Below, one piece after another: positions 8,711 through 16,961 of a stretch of DNA of 64,000 nt (positions within the stretch are counted from its first letter, which is position 1; every line of letters starts with the position of its first letter). Origin of the DNA: Azospirillum sp051124815 (GTDB lineage: Bacteria; Pseudomonadota; Alphaproteobacteria; Azospirillales; Azospirillaceae); assembly GCF_051124815.1 (NCBI RefSeq), contig NZ_CP118486.1, forward strand, positions 434,001-498,000, in the 5' to 3' direction. Below the pieces are notes generated by a model that was not told the origin of the DNA, did no database searches, and saw only the letters and a program-made list of their open reading frames with translations. The position numbers and the translations under genes are program-made.

Positions 8711-11689
8711 TCACGGAAGGGCCAGGACACGGCGGGCCTCCGGCAGTCGTCCGTTTTCGATCAGCATCGAGGCGTAGTCGGCCCTCAGTTGGCGGTCGGC
8801 CGGGCGGCGCTTGCGCAAGCCCTCGAACAGCGCGACGGCATCGTCGACCTTGCCCAGCCGGTTCAGCAGATTGGCCTCCGTCTGGACCGCCGCGTCGCCG
8901 CGGCCGGCGCGGTGGCGCAGCTGGGACAGGGCGGTGCGGTAGAAGGGAACCGCCGCGGCCGGGCGCTTCAGCGCGGTCAATGCCTCGCCGAGGAAATAAT
9001 AGGCCTCGTAATCGTCGGGACCGGAGGCGACGTAGCGCCGCAGCAGCCGTTCGGCGTCGGCGAGGCGGTTCTCGTCATAGGCCAGCATGCCGAGTTGGCG
9101 CAGCGCGTCGGCATCCTCCGGCTTGCGCGCCAGCAGGGCGGTCCAGGCCTGGGCGGCGGCAGCGCGCTGCCCGGTCTGCTCGGCGAGGCGGGCGTAGCGG
9201 CGCAGGCGGTCGGGGGCGGCTTCCTCAGGCACGGCGGTGCGCAGAGCCTGGGCCAGTTCCTTGCCCTTGCCGGCCGCCGCCAGCGCCTCGATGTAGGGGG
9301 ATTTCAGCGCCGGCTGGGCCGGGGCGGCGCCCTGGCCGCCTAGTCCGGCAATGACACGGCCCCCGCCGCCATACTCGGCGAGACGGTCGTACCACGCCGC
9401 CTGCTCGGCCGGGCCGGACGCCGCCTTGGCCCGCGCCTCGATCCAGTCCAGCCCGGCGGCGGGCGGGCGCGGCCCCCAGAGATAGGCGAGCTGCCGGAAA
9501 TCCTCGCTCTGCGGCCCCTGCCCCGCCGCCAGCCGCTGCAGCGCCTGCTCCGCCCCCGTCTTGTCGCCGAGCGCCAGCAAGGCGGACACCGGCTCCCGCC
9601 GCTTGTCGGCCGGCAGACGGCTGTCGGTGGCGCGCACCAGCAGATAGCGCCGCAGGTCGGTCTTGCGGCCCAGCGTCGTCAGCGTGTCGCGGTAGAGCGC
9701 GTCCTCCGCCTCGGCCAGCGGCGCGACGGCGGCCCGGCTTTGCAGCAAGGCCGCGAGGTCGGGCAGCGCACCGGCCTTTGCCGCCGCATCGGCGTAAACG
9801 CCGAGCCAGTCTCCACCCTGCCGTTCCGCCCAGCCGCGCAGCAAAGGCAGGGCCGCGCGATAAGCCTTGTGGTCGAGCAGCATGGTGACGATGGCCTGCT
9901 GTTCGGCGTCGGACAGGTTGCCCTTCGCCAGCTTGGCGGTCAGGTGGCGGGTCAGCTCCTCCGACCGGCCGGCGCCGGCCAGCGCGGCGATATAGGCGGC
10001 CTCCACCTCCGTTCCGCCATCGGTCAGCAGGGGGGCCAGCAGCGGCAGCGCCTCCGCCGGCTTGCCGGTGGCGGTCAGGGCGTTGGCGAGCGCCAGACGG
10101 CTGCGCGGCGAGGGATCGAGCGCGAAGGCGCGCCGCGAGGCGGCAAGGGCCAGTGCCACCGCCGGGGGAGAGTCGGCGGCGCGTTCGGCGGCGCTGCCGG
10201 CGATGTCCAGCAACAGGCCGAGCGGCAGCTTGGGCTGGCCGGCCAACCAGTCGGCGACGGCGGCGGGATCGCCGGCCTTGGCGGCCAAGCGAGCCCAGCC
10301 CTGGCCGGCGGCCGGCGACGGCGTGGCCTGCCGCCGCGTCTCGAACCAAGCAAGCCCGGCCGGCGCACGGTCGAGGTCGATGAACAGGGCGGCAAGCTCT
10401 TCCAATTGCTCGTCGGGAATGCCGCTGGACAGCGGCAGCCGGTCGAAGGCGGCGGTCGCGGCGCCATGGCGGCCGGCGCGGTCGAGGATGCGGATGGCGG
10501 CCAGTTGGTCGCCGGGGGGCAGTGCGCCGCCGGCCAAGCCGCGCTCCGCCCACCCGGCGGCGGCGGCGGGATCGCCGCGGCCGAGCGCGATATTGGCGGC
10601 CAGCAGCGGGTAATCGTTCAGAAATTCGTCGCCCAACTCGCGGTAAAGGCGGTCGGGAAAGCTGCGGTCGCCCTCGCGCAGGGCAGTTTCCGCCAACCCG
10701 GCGAGAACCCAATCGGGCACCAGATGCAGATCACGCCCCTTGGTCGCCGCCAGAGCCGGACGGAGCATGCCCGCATTCACCTCCAGTGCCAGCAGCCGGC
10801 CGAACTGCACATCCTCGACCGGGCCGGGCAGCGCCGACAGGCGGGTCCGCGCCTCCTCCCGGCGGCCGGCGGCGATCAGCAGGTCGATGTAGGTCAGTTC
10901 CAGCGCCAGCACATGCTCCCGTCCATTCACCTGCGGTTCGATCAGCCGCAGGGCAAGGTCGGGGCGGGATGCCGCGGCAAGCTGGCTCGCCAAACCGATC
11001 ATGTCGGCGACTGTGGGATTTTCGCCCAGCCAGCGCCGGGCGCGGTCGAAAGCCTCCTCCTCGCGGTCGAGGTCGATCAGCAGACTCATCAGCAGTTCGC
11101 GGCTGTCGGGCTGGATCTCGCCCTTGGCGCGGTCGTCGGCGCGCATCAGCCAGTCCACCGCGCCGGCATGATCGCCACGGGCGGCCAGCAGCGCCGCCAA
11201 CTCCTGCGGAGCCTCGACATCATCGGAACGCAGGGTGCAATAGCGGGTCAACGCCTCAACCTTCAGCGCCATGCGGTTGCGGAAGCCGGCGGCATAGGCG
11301 AGGTCGCGGAACAGGTCGGCGCTGTGGCGCAGTTCCGCCAGCGCCTTCAGGTTCTCCAGATAATCGCCGGGCCGCTGTGCATCCTGGTAGAGGCGGTTCA
11401 GCAGTTCCCGCGCTTCGACGGACGATGGCTCGGCGGCGACGAACTCCTCGGTCAGGGCGATGGCGCGGTCGACGTCGCCCTGGGCCAGCGACAGCCGGGT
11501 CAGCGGCATCACCGTGGTGCCGCTGCGGTCGCCGGCGGCGTAGCGCTGCTCGTAGACCGCGCGGGCGCTGTCGTAATCGCGGTCGCGGAACTTCTGCAGC
11601 GCAAGCTCGCCGCTGTGCGGGATCAGCAGCAGGCTGGCGCCGATGCCCACGAGCAGCACCAGCAGGACGACGAGGATGTTCGCGCGCAT
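8711..11689 (-). CDS. pelB: TPR half of PelB, inner-membrane anchored
   Basis: A 992-residue protein with a single N-terminal TM helix (ILVVLLVLLVGIGASLLLI) and then TPR/TPR-like helical repeats along almost its full length, such as YEAYYFLGEALTALKRPAAAVPFY near the C-terminus. It ends ...EARRVLALP without any barrel strands. In Pseudomonas, the PelB TPR region binds and stimulates PelA deacetylase and links it to the barrel. Here the TPR scaffold is a separate protein, so contact with the barrel partner must be non-covalent. The start is 7 nt from the upstream pelA stop. Confidence 0.88.
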   Translation of the reverse strand: MRANILVVLLVLLVGIGASLLLIPHSGELALQKFRDRDYDSARAVYEQRYAAGDRSGTTVMPLTRLSLAQGDVDRAIALTEEFVAAEPSSVEARELLNRLYQDAQRPGDYLENLKALAELRHSADLFRDLAYAAGFRNRMALKVEALTRYCTLRSDDVEAPQELAALLAARGDHAGAVDWLMRADDRAKGEIQPDSRELLMSLLIDLDREEEAFDRARRWLGENPTVADMIGLASQLAAASRPDLALRLIEPQVNGREHVLALELTYIDLLIAAGRREEARTRLSALPGPVEDVQFGRLLALEVNAGMLRPALAATKGRDLHLVPDWVLAGLAETALREGDRSFPDRLYRELGDEFLNDYPLLAANIALGRGDPAAAAGWAERGLAGGALPPGDQLAAIRILDRAGRHGAATAAFDRLPLSSGIPDEQLEELAALFIDLDRAPAGLAWFETRRQATPSPAAGQGWARLAAKAGDPAAVADWLAGQPKLPLGLLLDIAGSAAERAADSPPAVALALAASRRAFALDPSPRSRLALANALTATGKPAEALPLLAPLLTDGGTEVEAAYIAALAGAGRSEELTRHLTAKLAKGNLSDAEQQAIVTMLLDHKAYRAALPLLRGWAERQGGDWLGVYADAAAKAGALPDLAALLQSRAAVAPLAEAEDALYRDTLTTLGRKTDLRRYLLVRATDSRLPADKRREPVSALLALGDKTGAEQALQRLAAGQGPQSEDFRQLAYLWGPRPPAAGLDWIEARAKAASGPAEQAAWYDRLAEYGGGGRVIAGLGGQGAAPAQPALKSPYIEALAAAGKGKELAQALRTAVPEEAAPDRLRRYARLAEQTGQRAAAAQAWTALLARKPEDADALRQLGMLAYDENRLADAERLLRRYVASGPDDYEAYYFLGEALTALKRPAAAVPFYRTALSQLRHRAGRGDAAVQTEANLLNRLGKVDDAVALFEGLRKRRPADRQLRADYASMLIENGRLPEARRVLALP

Positions 11690-11696
11690 CGCCGCC

Positions 11697-14060
11697 CTAC
11701 CCCGCCGTATCGCCCGAAGCGCCGCCGGCCGGACGAAGCCGCAGCAGCAGCGGCGCGATGGCGGACACCGGCACGGTCAGCGCCAGCCGGCCGTCGGCGT
11801 CCGCATCGGCGCTGCCCGACCACAGCCGGGTCCCGTCGCGCTCCGCCGTGACCGTCCAGCGGCCGGGCCGAGGCACGTGCCAAACCATGGAACCATCGCC
11901 ATAGCCGGCGGCGGCGACGCGGAAGCCCTGCCCGTCCGCGGCAAGCGCGGAGAAGGCCCAGCGCCCTTGCACGAGATAGGGCGATGCCGCGGGCGGGTCG
12001 CGGTCGGCGCGGTCGGTCTCCGTCAGCGCCACCACCGGTTCCGCCACCGCCGGGTCGAGCGCGACATAGAGACTGCCCTGGCTGTGACGCTGGCCCAGCA
12101 CGCCGCTGGAGCGGGCGAAATCGACGGCGCCGGCGCTGGCGTGGTCGAAGCGCAGCGTGTTCAGCGCCCCGCGATCCAGCACGCGCCAGCGGCGGCCACC
12201 CTCCAGGGGCTCGAAGCGGGCGGTGTAGAAGCCCTCCGCGATGCGGGCGTAGGTGGAAGCGGCGACCGGCGCCAGTTCCTGCCCGCGAGCGGCGGTCAGC
12301 ACGGAGACCAGCGCGTTCAGGCTGGCCGCCTTCTGACCGCTGTACATGTGGTAGTAGACGTTGAAGGGCTTCAGCCGGATCGGGCTGCCGGCGTGCCGCA
12401 TCGTGTTGGTCAGATTGCGGTAGCCGTAGAAGCGGCCGGTCCACAGCTCGGTATAGGTGTTCTCGTTGCTGCCGGCGGCGTAGATCTGCCGCTCCGCCCC
12501 CACCGGCAGGCCGATGGGCGGTAGGCCGGTGATGGAGGGAAAATCGGCGTCGAAGCGGGCGTCGCCGCCGTTGATGTTGACGCCGCCCGCCTTGCGCACC
12601 GCGGCCAGCGCCGCCTCGAACGGCGAGGTGTCGCCCGACCATTGCACCAGCACCGCCCGCTTGCCGGTCGGGGCGAGCCGGGTGAAATAGTCGAGCGCGC
12701 CGCCGATCTCCTGGTCGAGGTCGAAGGGCTGCTGCAGATAGGCGCGCGGCACGGCATAGCGGCCGATGTCCGACACCTCGCCCGCCTCCTCCGCCGCGTG
12801 GTCGTCGGGCTTGCCGGGGCGATAGCCGCTGTCGCGGTTGAGGAAGGGCGCCTCGTTCTGCCGGCTGTAATCCTTGAAGAAGGACCATTGGAAGGGGTGG
12901 GTCCAGGTGTGGCTCGACGGCTCCACCTGCGGCAGGGCGAACAGCTTCCTGGCGGCCTCCAGCGACTCCGGCGTGCCCTTCCAGGTCGGGTCGAGGTCGC
13001 CGACGATGGGGGCGACGCTGACCGGCAGGTCGGGAAACGGCTCGATGGCGGCGGTGCGCACCATGTCGGCGGACAGAACACGGCGGCTGGCATAGGGCGC
13101 CACCTCCGTCACGTTGCGCCAGCCGTCGCCGTCGATGTGGCTGAAATAGATGCGCCGGCCCGACAGGGTGGTGACGTCGGGCTTGGGAAGGTCATCGGTG
13201 GCGAAGCTGTCGCGCAGGAAGGCGAAGGGATCGACGATCCATTGCCGGCGGTTGAACTCGGCGTCGAAATAGCGGCCGTAGCCGTCGGTCACCATACCCC
13301 CGGCCGGGCCGGTGACCACAAGATGGCTGTCGCTGGCCGGATCGCCGCCGCGCCGCATCACCAGATGGGAGGCGAAGCGCTCGTCGGTCTTGCGGAACAG
13401 CGGATAGCCCGGCAGCACCCCCGACAGCGGCCGTTCGAAGCCGATCATCCCGTCGGCCAGGGCCGGCTTGGACTTGTAGGTCAGGTCGGAGTAGCCGTCG
13501 TCGTCGCGCAAGCCGAACCGGGCGAAGAAGCGGTTGGACAGCGCCAGCGGCACCGGCTTGCCGCCGCGCTCCAGCCGCACGCCCGACTGGCCCAGCACGG
13601 CGAAGCGGACACCGCGGTCCATCGCTTTGCCGGCCCAGGCGATGTAGGCGCCGACATCGGTGAAGGGCTCCCCCGCGAACCAGCTGACGATGCCGCGCAG
13701 GTCGGGATAGCGCGACAGGTCGGGCAACCCGTCGGCGACGTTCCAATAAACCACCGACAGGCCGAGATGGTTCAGCGGCAGTTCCACCATGGTGTGGATG
13801 CGGCTGAGGCGGATCGTGCTTTCCTCGCGCAGATCGACCAGCGCCAGGATGGTGCGCGGCACCGTCTGCTGTGACGTCGCCGCGGCGGTGGGAGAGCCGG
13901 CGGCGAGCGCGGGAAGGGCCGTGGCGGGCAGAAGCAGGGTGAGGGCGAGGGCTGCTGCCTTTAATGCGCACTTGCTCCAACCCGGGAAGCTCTCCCTCTC
14001 CCCCCCGGGGAGAGGGTCGGGGTGAGGGGGATGCGCAGCGTGGCCATTCCGAGAATCCAC
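11697..14060 (-). CDS. pelA: Deacetylase half of PelA, separate gene
   Basis: A ~730-residue mature protein after a Sec-type signal (ALKAAALALTLLLPATALPALAA). It has a Rossmann-like region (LVDLREESTIRLSRIHTMVE...), then a CE4-type deacetylase with FSHIDGDGW (metal/catalytic Asp) and SSHTWTHPF (His-x3-His metal ligands, near 12893-12915), then a C-terminal beta-sandwich. It should remove N-acetyl groups from Pel in the periplasm, giving the polymer positive charge. The start is uncertain: no usual start codon sits at the signal peptide (TTA occupies the position) and the nearest in-frame GTGs, 14060 and 14078, lie inside the palindromic repeat. Confidence 0.88.
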   Translation of the reverse strand: MDSRNGHAAHPPHPDPLPGGERESFPGWSKCALKAAALALTLLLPATALPALAAGSPTAAATSQQTVPRTILALVDLREESTIRLSRIHTMVELPLNHLGLSVVYWNVADGLPDLSRYPDLRGIVSWFAGEPFTDVGAYIAWAGKAMDRGVRFAVLGQSGVRLERGGKPVPLALSNRFFARFGLRDDDGYSDLTYKSKPALADGMIGFERPLSGVLPGYPLFRKTDERFASHLVMRRGGDPASDSHLVVTGPAGGMVTDGYGRYFDAEFNRRQWIVDPFAFLRDSFATDDLPKPDVTTLSGRRIYFSHIDGDGWRNVTEVAPYASRRVLSADMVRTAAIEPFPDLPVSVAPIVGDLDPTWKGTPESLEAARKLFALPQVEPSSHTWTHPFQWSFFKDYSRQNEAPFLNRDSGYRPGKPDDHAAEEAGEVSDIGRYAVPRAYLQQPFDLDQEIGGALDYFTRLAPTGKRAVLVQWSGDTSPFEAALAAVRKAGGVNINGGDARFDADFPSITGLPPIGLPVGAERQIYAAGSNENTYTELWTGRFYGYRNLTNTMRHAGSPIRLKPFNVYYHMYSGQKAASLNALVSVLTAARGQELAPVAASTYARIAEGFYTARFEPLEGGRRWRVLDRGALNTLRFDHASAGAVDFARSSGVLGQRHSQGSLYVALDPAVAEPVVALTETDRADRDPPAASPYLVQGRWAFSALAADGQGFRVAAAGYGDGSMVWHVPRPGRWTVTAERDGTRLWSGSADADADGRLALTVPVSAIAPLLLRLRPAGGASGDTAG

Positions 14061-14107
14061 GCCGCGCGCCCCCCTCACCCTAACCCTCTCCCCGGGGGGG
14101 AGAGGGG
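13991..14107. repeat. Family 1 GC-rich palindromic repeat, between the two pelA halves
   Basis: A ~117-bp copy of the element also found at 8546-8685, with CTCTCCCC...GGGGAGAG arms at both ends. It lies between the hydrolase-half stop (14135) and the deacetylase-half signal peptide. It supplies the nearest upstream in-frame GTG codons and GGGGAGAGG/AGGGGGG ribosome-binding-like runs for the deacetylase gene. Its position mirrors that of the copy between the pelB halves. Confidence 0.85.
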
Positions 14108-14134
14108 ATCTCACGCTGCGTCGCAAAAACTTCC

Positions 14135-15025
14135 TCACCGGCGCGGCTCCGGGATCAGGCGGTCGAGTTCGACCGTCGAGACATAGGGGGAGAAGCCGTT
14201 GGCGCGCTGCAGATCGTAGATCGCCCGGACGCCGGCCGCGTCGGCCGGGTCCCAGTAATCGAGCGTGTGGAGGGACAGCCGCGGATTCGACGCCCCGGCG
14301 GCCTTCAACGCCTCGACCTGGAACCGGTAATCCTCGGCGCTCTGGCGGTGCGGGCGCTTGGCGGCGAAGTCCCAGCCGGCATAGACGCTCTCGCCCAGCA
14401 CATGGGACAGCAGCGGGGCGGTCTGCGGCAGGATCTCGTAGCCGCGGTTCTGCATCAGACCGATGTCCGGCCAATTGCGCCGGATGGCGCGCACCAGCGC
14501 CGCCGCCGCGTCGGTCATGCCGCGCCAGCGCTTGGCGTCCGTGCGCTCCAGATGCGGCGGGTTGTCGAGCGTGTCGAGGAAGACGCCGTGGAAGCCCCGG
14601 CGCAGGATGGCGGGGACCAGTTCCTCCACCACCAGCTTGACCCAGCGACTGTCGCGCACGTCGACGTAGAAGCTGCCGGGCCAGTTGGGATTCTCCTGGT
14701 CCAGGATGCCCCAGCTTTTCACCCGCTCGAACCAGGGGCGATGAGTCTCGACCTCCCCCACGCTGAGGTAGCCGAGCAGGGTCTTGCCGCGATCGGCCAG
14801 CGGCGACAGCGGCGGGTGGGTGCGGCTGTCCAGAACCAGAAGCCGGTAGGGCTGGAAGGCCGACAGCGGGGCCGCGTCGGCGTAATAGACCGCCCAGGGA
14901 TCGGATGCAGCGGAACCTTGGCCGGCATCGGCGGCCCGCAGGCCCCTGTTGGGCAGCGCCAGCAGCGCCGCACCCGACATCAGCCCCCCGGCGACAGCCC
15001 GCCGCCCGATCGAACCACCGGTCAC
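14135..15025 (-). CDS. pelA: Glycoside hydrolase half of PelA, separate gene
   Basis: A 296-residue exported TIM-barrel protein matching the N-terminal hydrolase domain (GH166/GH114-like) of PelA. Features: WAVYYADAAP near the mature N-terminus, LLGYLSVGEVE, RGFHGVFLDTLDNP (acidic residues at a barrel strand end), LMQNRGYEIL and LGESVYAGWD, all typical of this fold. The start is GTG at 15025 with GGTAGGGG upstream; an internal ATG at 14980 is the alternative. The N-terminus GGSIGRRAVAGGLMSGAALL looks Tat-like (paired Arg). It follows pelX by 35 nt. In PelA this domain cleaves partially deacetylated Pel. Confidence 0.88.
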   Translation of the reverse strand: MTGGSIGRRAVAGGLMSGAALLALPNRGLRAADAGQGSAASDPWAVYYADAAPLSAFQPYRLLVLDSRTHPPLSPLADRGKTLLGYLSVGEVETHRPWFERVKSWGILDQENPNWPGSFYVDVRDSRWVKLVVEELVPAILRRGFHGVFLDTLDNPPHLERTDAKRWRGMTDAAAALVRAIRRNWPDIGLMQNRGYEILPQTAPLLSHVLGESVYAGWDFAAKRPHRQSAEDYRFQVEALKAAGASNPRLSLHTLDYWDPADAAGVRAIYDLQRANGFSPYVSTVELDRLIPEPRR

Positions 15026-15060
15026 GCTACCCCTACCCTTTTGCTCGACGCTGCTTTTAC

Positions 15061-15987
15061 TCAGCCAAGCCACGCCAGCGTCTGGCGCAGACCATCCTCC
15101 AGCGGCGTATCGCAGCTCATGCCGAAAGCGGCGACCAGACGCGACGGATCGCCGATGGACACCCGGATGTCGCCCGGCCGCGCCGGACCATGGCGCCGGT
15201 CGAGCGGCCGGCCCGACAGCTCCGCCAGAACCTCCGCCAGCCGGTTGACCGAGGTCGGACGGCCGGTGCAGACGTTGTAGACGGGCGCGCCGGCCTGCGG
15301 ATGCCCCATCGCCGCAGTCAGGTATCGCACCAGATCCTTTACAAAAATAAAATCCCGCACCTGCTCGCCGTCGCCGTTGATGGTGATCGGCTCCCCCCGG
15401 GCGATCTTGCCGGCGAAGATGGAGATGACGCCGGAATAGGGCGATTTCGGGTCCTGGCGCGGGCCATAGACGTTGAAGAAGCGGAAGCCGGCGGTCGGCA
15501 CGCCGTGGACCCCGTCGGCCACCCGCGCATGCAGCTCGCAGCCCAGCTTGTCGGCACCGTAGGCGGACAGCGGGCGGGTTGCCGCATCCTCGGTCAGCGG
15601 CATGTTCGGGTTGTCGCCGTACACGGCGGCGGAAGAGGCGTAGACCACCGGGACCGGCCCGGCCGGGTTGGCGCGACGGGCGGCGTCGAAGACGGCGATG
15701 GTGCCGGACAGGTTGGCGTGGTGGGTCTCCAGCCACGCCTCGCGCGAGCGGTCTACGGAAGCGACGGCGGCCAGATGGAAGCAGCCGTCCACGCCGGCCA
15801 TTGCCGACCGAACCGCTTCGGCATCGGCCACATCGCCGACGGTGACCGGCACGCCGTCCGGCAGGTTCTCGCGCTTGCCGGTCGACAGATCGTCGAGCAC
15901 CCGCACCTCGTGCCCGGCCGCCAACAGCCGCTCGATCAGGTGCGAGCCGATGAAGCCGCAGCCGCCGGTAACAAGATAACGCGCCAT
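15061..15987 (-). CDS. pelX: SDR UDP-N-acetylhexosamine C4-epimerase PelX
   Basis: A 308-residue extended short-chain dehydrogenase/epimerase. NAD-binding GGCGFIG is at residues 8-14, catalytic Ser at 119-120 (YASSAAVYG) and the YxxxK pair at Tyr143/Lys147 (YGADK). PelX homologues near pel loci interconvert UDP-GlcNAc and UDP-GalNAc and so supply the GalNAc for Pel. It is the first enzyme gene of the operon, 35 nt before the hydrolase half. It could also be a general UDP-glucose 4-epimerase; the pel context favours PelX. Confidence 0.85.
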   Translation of the reverse strand: MARYLVTGGCGFIGSHLIERLLAAGHEVRVLDDLSTGKRENLPDGVPVTVGDVADAEAVRSAMAGVDGCFHLAAVASVDRSREAWLETHHANLSGTIAVFDAARRANPAGPVPVVYASSAAVYGDNPNMPLTEDAATRPLSAYGADKLGCELHARVADGVHGVPTAGFRFFNVYGPRQDPKSPYSGVISIFAGKIARGEPITINGDGEQVRDFIFVKDLVRYLTAAMGHPQAGAPVYNVCTGRPTSVNRLAEVLAELSGRPLDRRHGPARPGDIRVSIGDPSRLVAAFGMSCDTPLEDGLRQTLAWLG

Positions 15988-16064
15988 CGCCGCGGCTCCT
16001 CCGCCTTTGCCTTATGTATTTGGGTGATACGCGAAGTCAGGGCCGCCGGATCAGAATCCGCGGC

Positions 16065-16451
16065 TCAGGTGCCGAGGAAACCGGCGACCGCGGCCTGGAA
16101 TTCCTTGGGCTTGATCGGCTTGGACACATGGCCGTCGAAGCCGGCCTCGGCCAGCCGGCGCTTGTCGGCGGGCGTGGCGAGGTTGGTGACGGCGATGACC
16201 GTCGTCGCTGCGAGATCGGCATCGGCGCGGATCTGCCGGATCAGGTCCAGCCCGGACAGGCCGGGCATGACGATGTCCATCACCACCAGATCGGGCGCCA
16301 TGTCGCGCATCAGGTCCAGCACGGAGGAGGCGTCCGACGCCTCGACGACGGTGAAGCCGCCTTCCTCCAGGCAGCGGACGAAGAGCTTGCGCATCAGCAC
16401 ATTGTCCTCGACCACCAGGATCGTCCGCGTCTTTTCGACCGTGTCCACCAT
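16065..16451 (-). CDS. Single-domain response regulator (DivK/CheY-like)
   Basis: A 128-residue receiver domain with no output domain. The acidic pair is Glu15/Asp16 (VVEDN), the phospho-acceptor Asp59 (VVMDIVMPG), the switch Thr89 and the conserved Lys111 (HVSKPIKP). It lies 77 nt upstream of pelX on the same strand, so it may be the first gene of the pel transcription unit and link polymer production to a sensor kinase; no kinase is present nearby. The ATG at 16451 is preferred over 16484, which has no ribosome-binding site. Confidence 0.88.
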   Translation of the reverse strand: MVDTVEKTRTILVVEDNVLMRKLFVRCLEEGGFTVVEASDASSVLDLMRDMAPDLVVMDIVMPGLSGLDLIRQIRADADLAATTVIAVTNLATPADKRRLAEAGFDGHVSKPIKPKEFQAAVAGFLGT

Positions 16452-16756
16452 CTCGCCATCCGACCTTTGTGGCGTGAGCGGCATCGCCGGCGGAGGACAT
16501 GGCGCACCGCGCGACCCTACGCTGCACATCCACGCCTATATTCACGCATGATTTGCTGTCTAACGCTTTTGATTACCCCGGTCAAGCAGGCCGAAGCTGC
16601 GGCGCACCGCCGCGTCCGCCGGTGTTGCACAGCCGACAGGATCACTATGCCACGATCCCTTTACAGGATCTTTATGCCGGGGGCGGAAATCCGCATCGAC
16701 CCTTTACGCAACCCTGCGCAATTGAAGGGGCACGCGCAACAAGGGAGGGCAACCGC
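16452..16756. other. Intergenic region between the response regulator and kdp genes
   Basis: A 305-bp divergent spacer with no convincing protein gene. It holds the tandem 16-bp direct repeat at 16636-16678, the ribosome-binding site AGGGAGG (16742-16748) for the first kdp micro-ORF, and presumably the promoters for both directions. A TTGCAC at 16625-16630 with TATGCC 15 bp later is a possible but poorly spaced promoter. Confidence 0.5.
16636..16678 (+). promoter_or_regulatory. Tandem 16-bp direct repeat upstream of kdp, candidate regulator site
   Basis: ACAGGATCACTATGCC (16636-16651) is repeated as ACAGGATCTTTATGCC (16663-16678). The copies are identical at 14 of 16 positions and begin 27 bp apart. 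Tandem direct repeats in front of an operon are typical of OmpR-family response-regulator binding, the family of KdpE. The start of the first kdp ORF is 79 bp downstream. Assignment to KdpE is inference. Confidence 0.55.
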
Positions 16757-16840
16757 GTGCTCGACATTCTATTTCTGGCCGTGGCGCTGGCATTTTTCGG
16801 ACTGAGCGCCGCCGCCGTCCGCGCCTTCGACCGTCTGTGA
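16757..16840 (+). CDS. 27-aa membrane micropeptide upstream of kdpF
   Basis: A GTG-initiated ORF of 27 residues, beginning MLDILFLAVALAFFGL and ending AVRAFDRL. The ribosome-binding site AGGGAGG lies 8 nt upstream, so translation is well supported. It is almost entirely one TM helix followed by a short basic/acidic tail. It precedes kdpF by 18 nt and is probably co-transcribed with the Kdp ATPase genes. It resembles KdpF in size and topology but not in sequence, and may be an extra small subunit or regulator of the pump. Confidence 0.65.
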   Translation: MLDILFLAVALAFFGLSAAAVRAFDRL

Positions 16841-16858
16841 GCGGGAAAGGCAAAAACC

Positions 16859-16948
16859 ATGACTTTCGATCTCATCCTGGGCGGGCTGGTGGCCGTGGGG
16901 CTGCTCGGCTACCTCGGCTACGCCCTGATCCGTCCCGAGCGGTTCTGA
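16859..16948 (+). CDS. kdpF: Potassium-transporting ATPase small subunit KdpF
   Basis: A 29-residue single-TM peptide (MTFDLILGGLVAVGLLGYLG...RPERF). This is the normal length and sequence pattern of KdpF, including the C-terminal Arg-Pro-Glu-Arg-Phe end. KdpF stabilises the KdpABC complex in the inner membrane. It lies 13 nt before kdpA, which has its own AGGAGA ribosome-binding site overlapping the kdpF stop. Confidence 0.93.
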   Translation: MTFDLILGGLVAVGLLGYLGYALIRPERF

Positions 16949-16961
16949 GGAGAATTTTCCG

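Noticed and set aside
7000..8730. Reading the pelB barrel gene from the ATG at 8730 through the repeat.
   Set aside because: This would put ~60 repeat-encoded residues before a perfect signal peptide and overlap the TPR gene; the TTG at 8544 is more likely.
16571..16590. TTGATTACCCCGGTCAA as an FNR box in the kdp spacer.
   Set aside because: The half-sites are 7 bp apart instead of 4.
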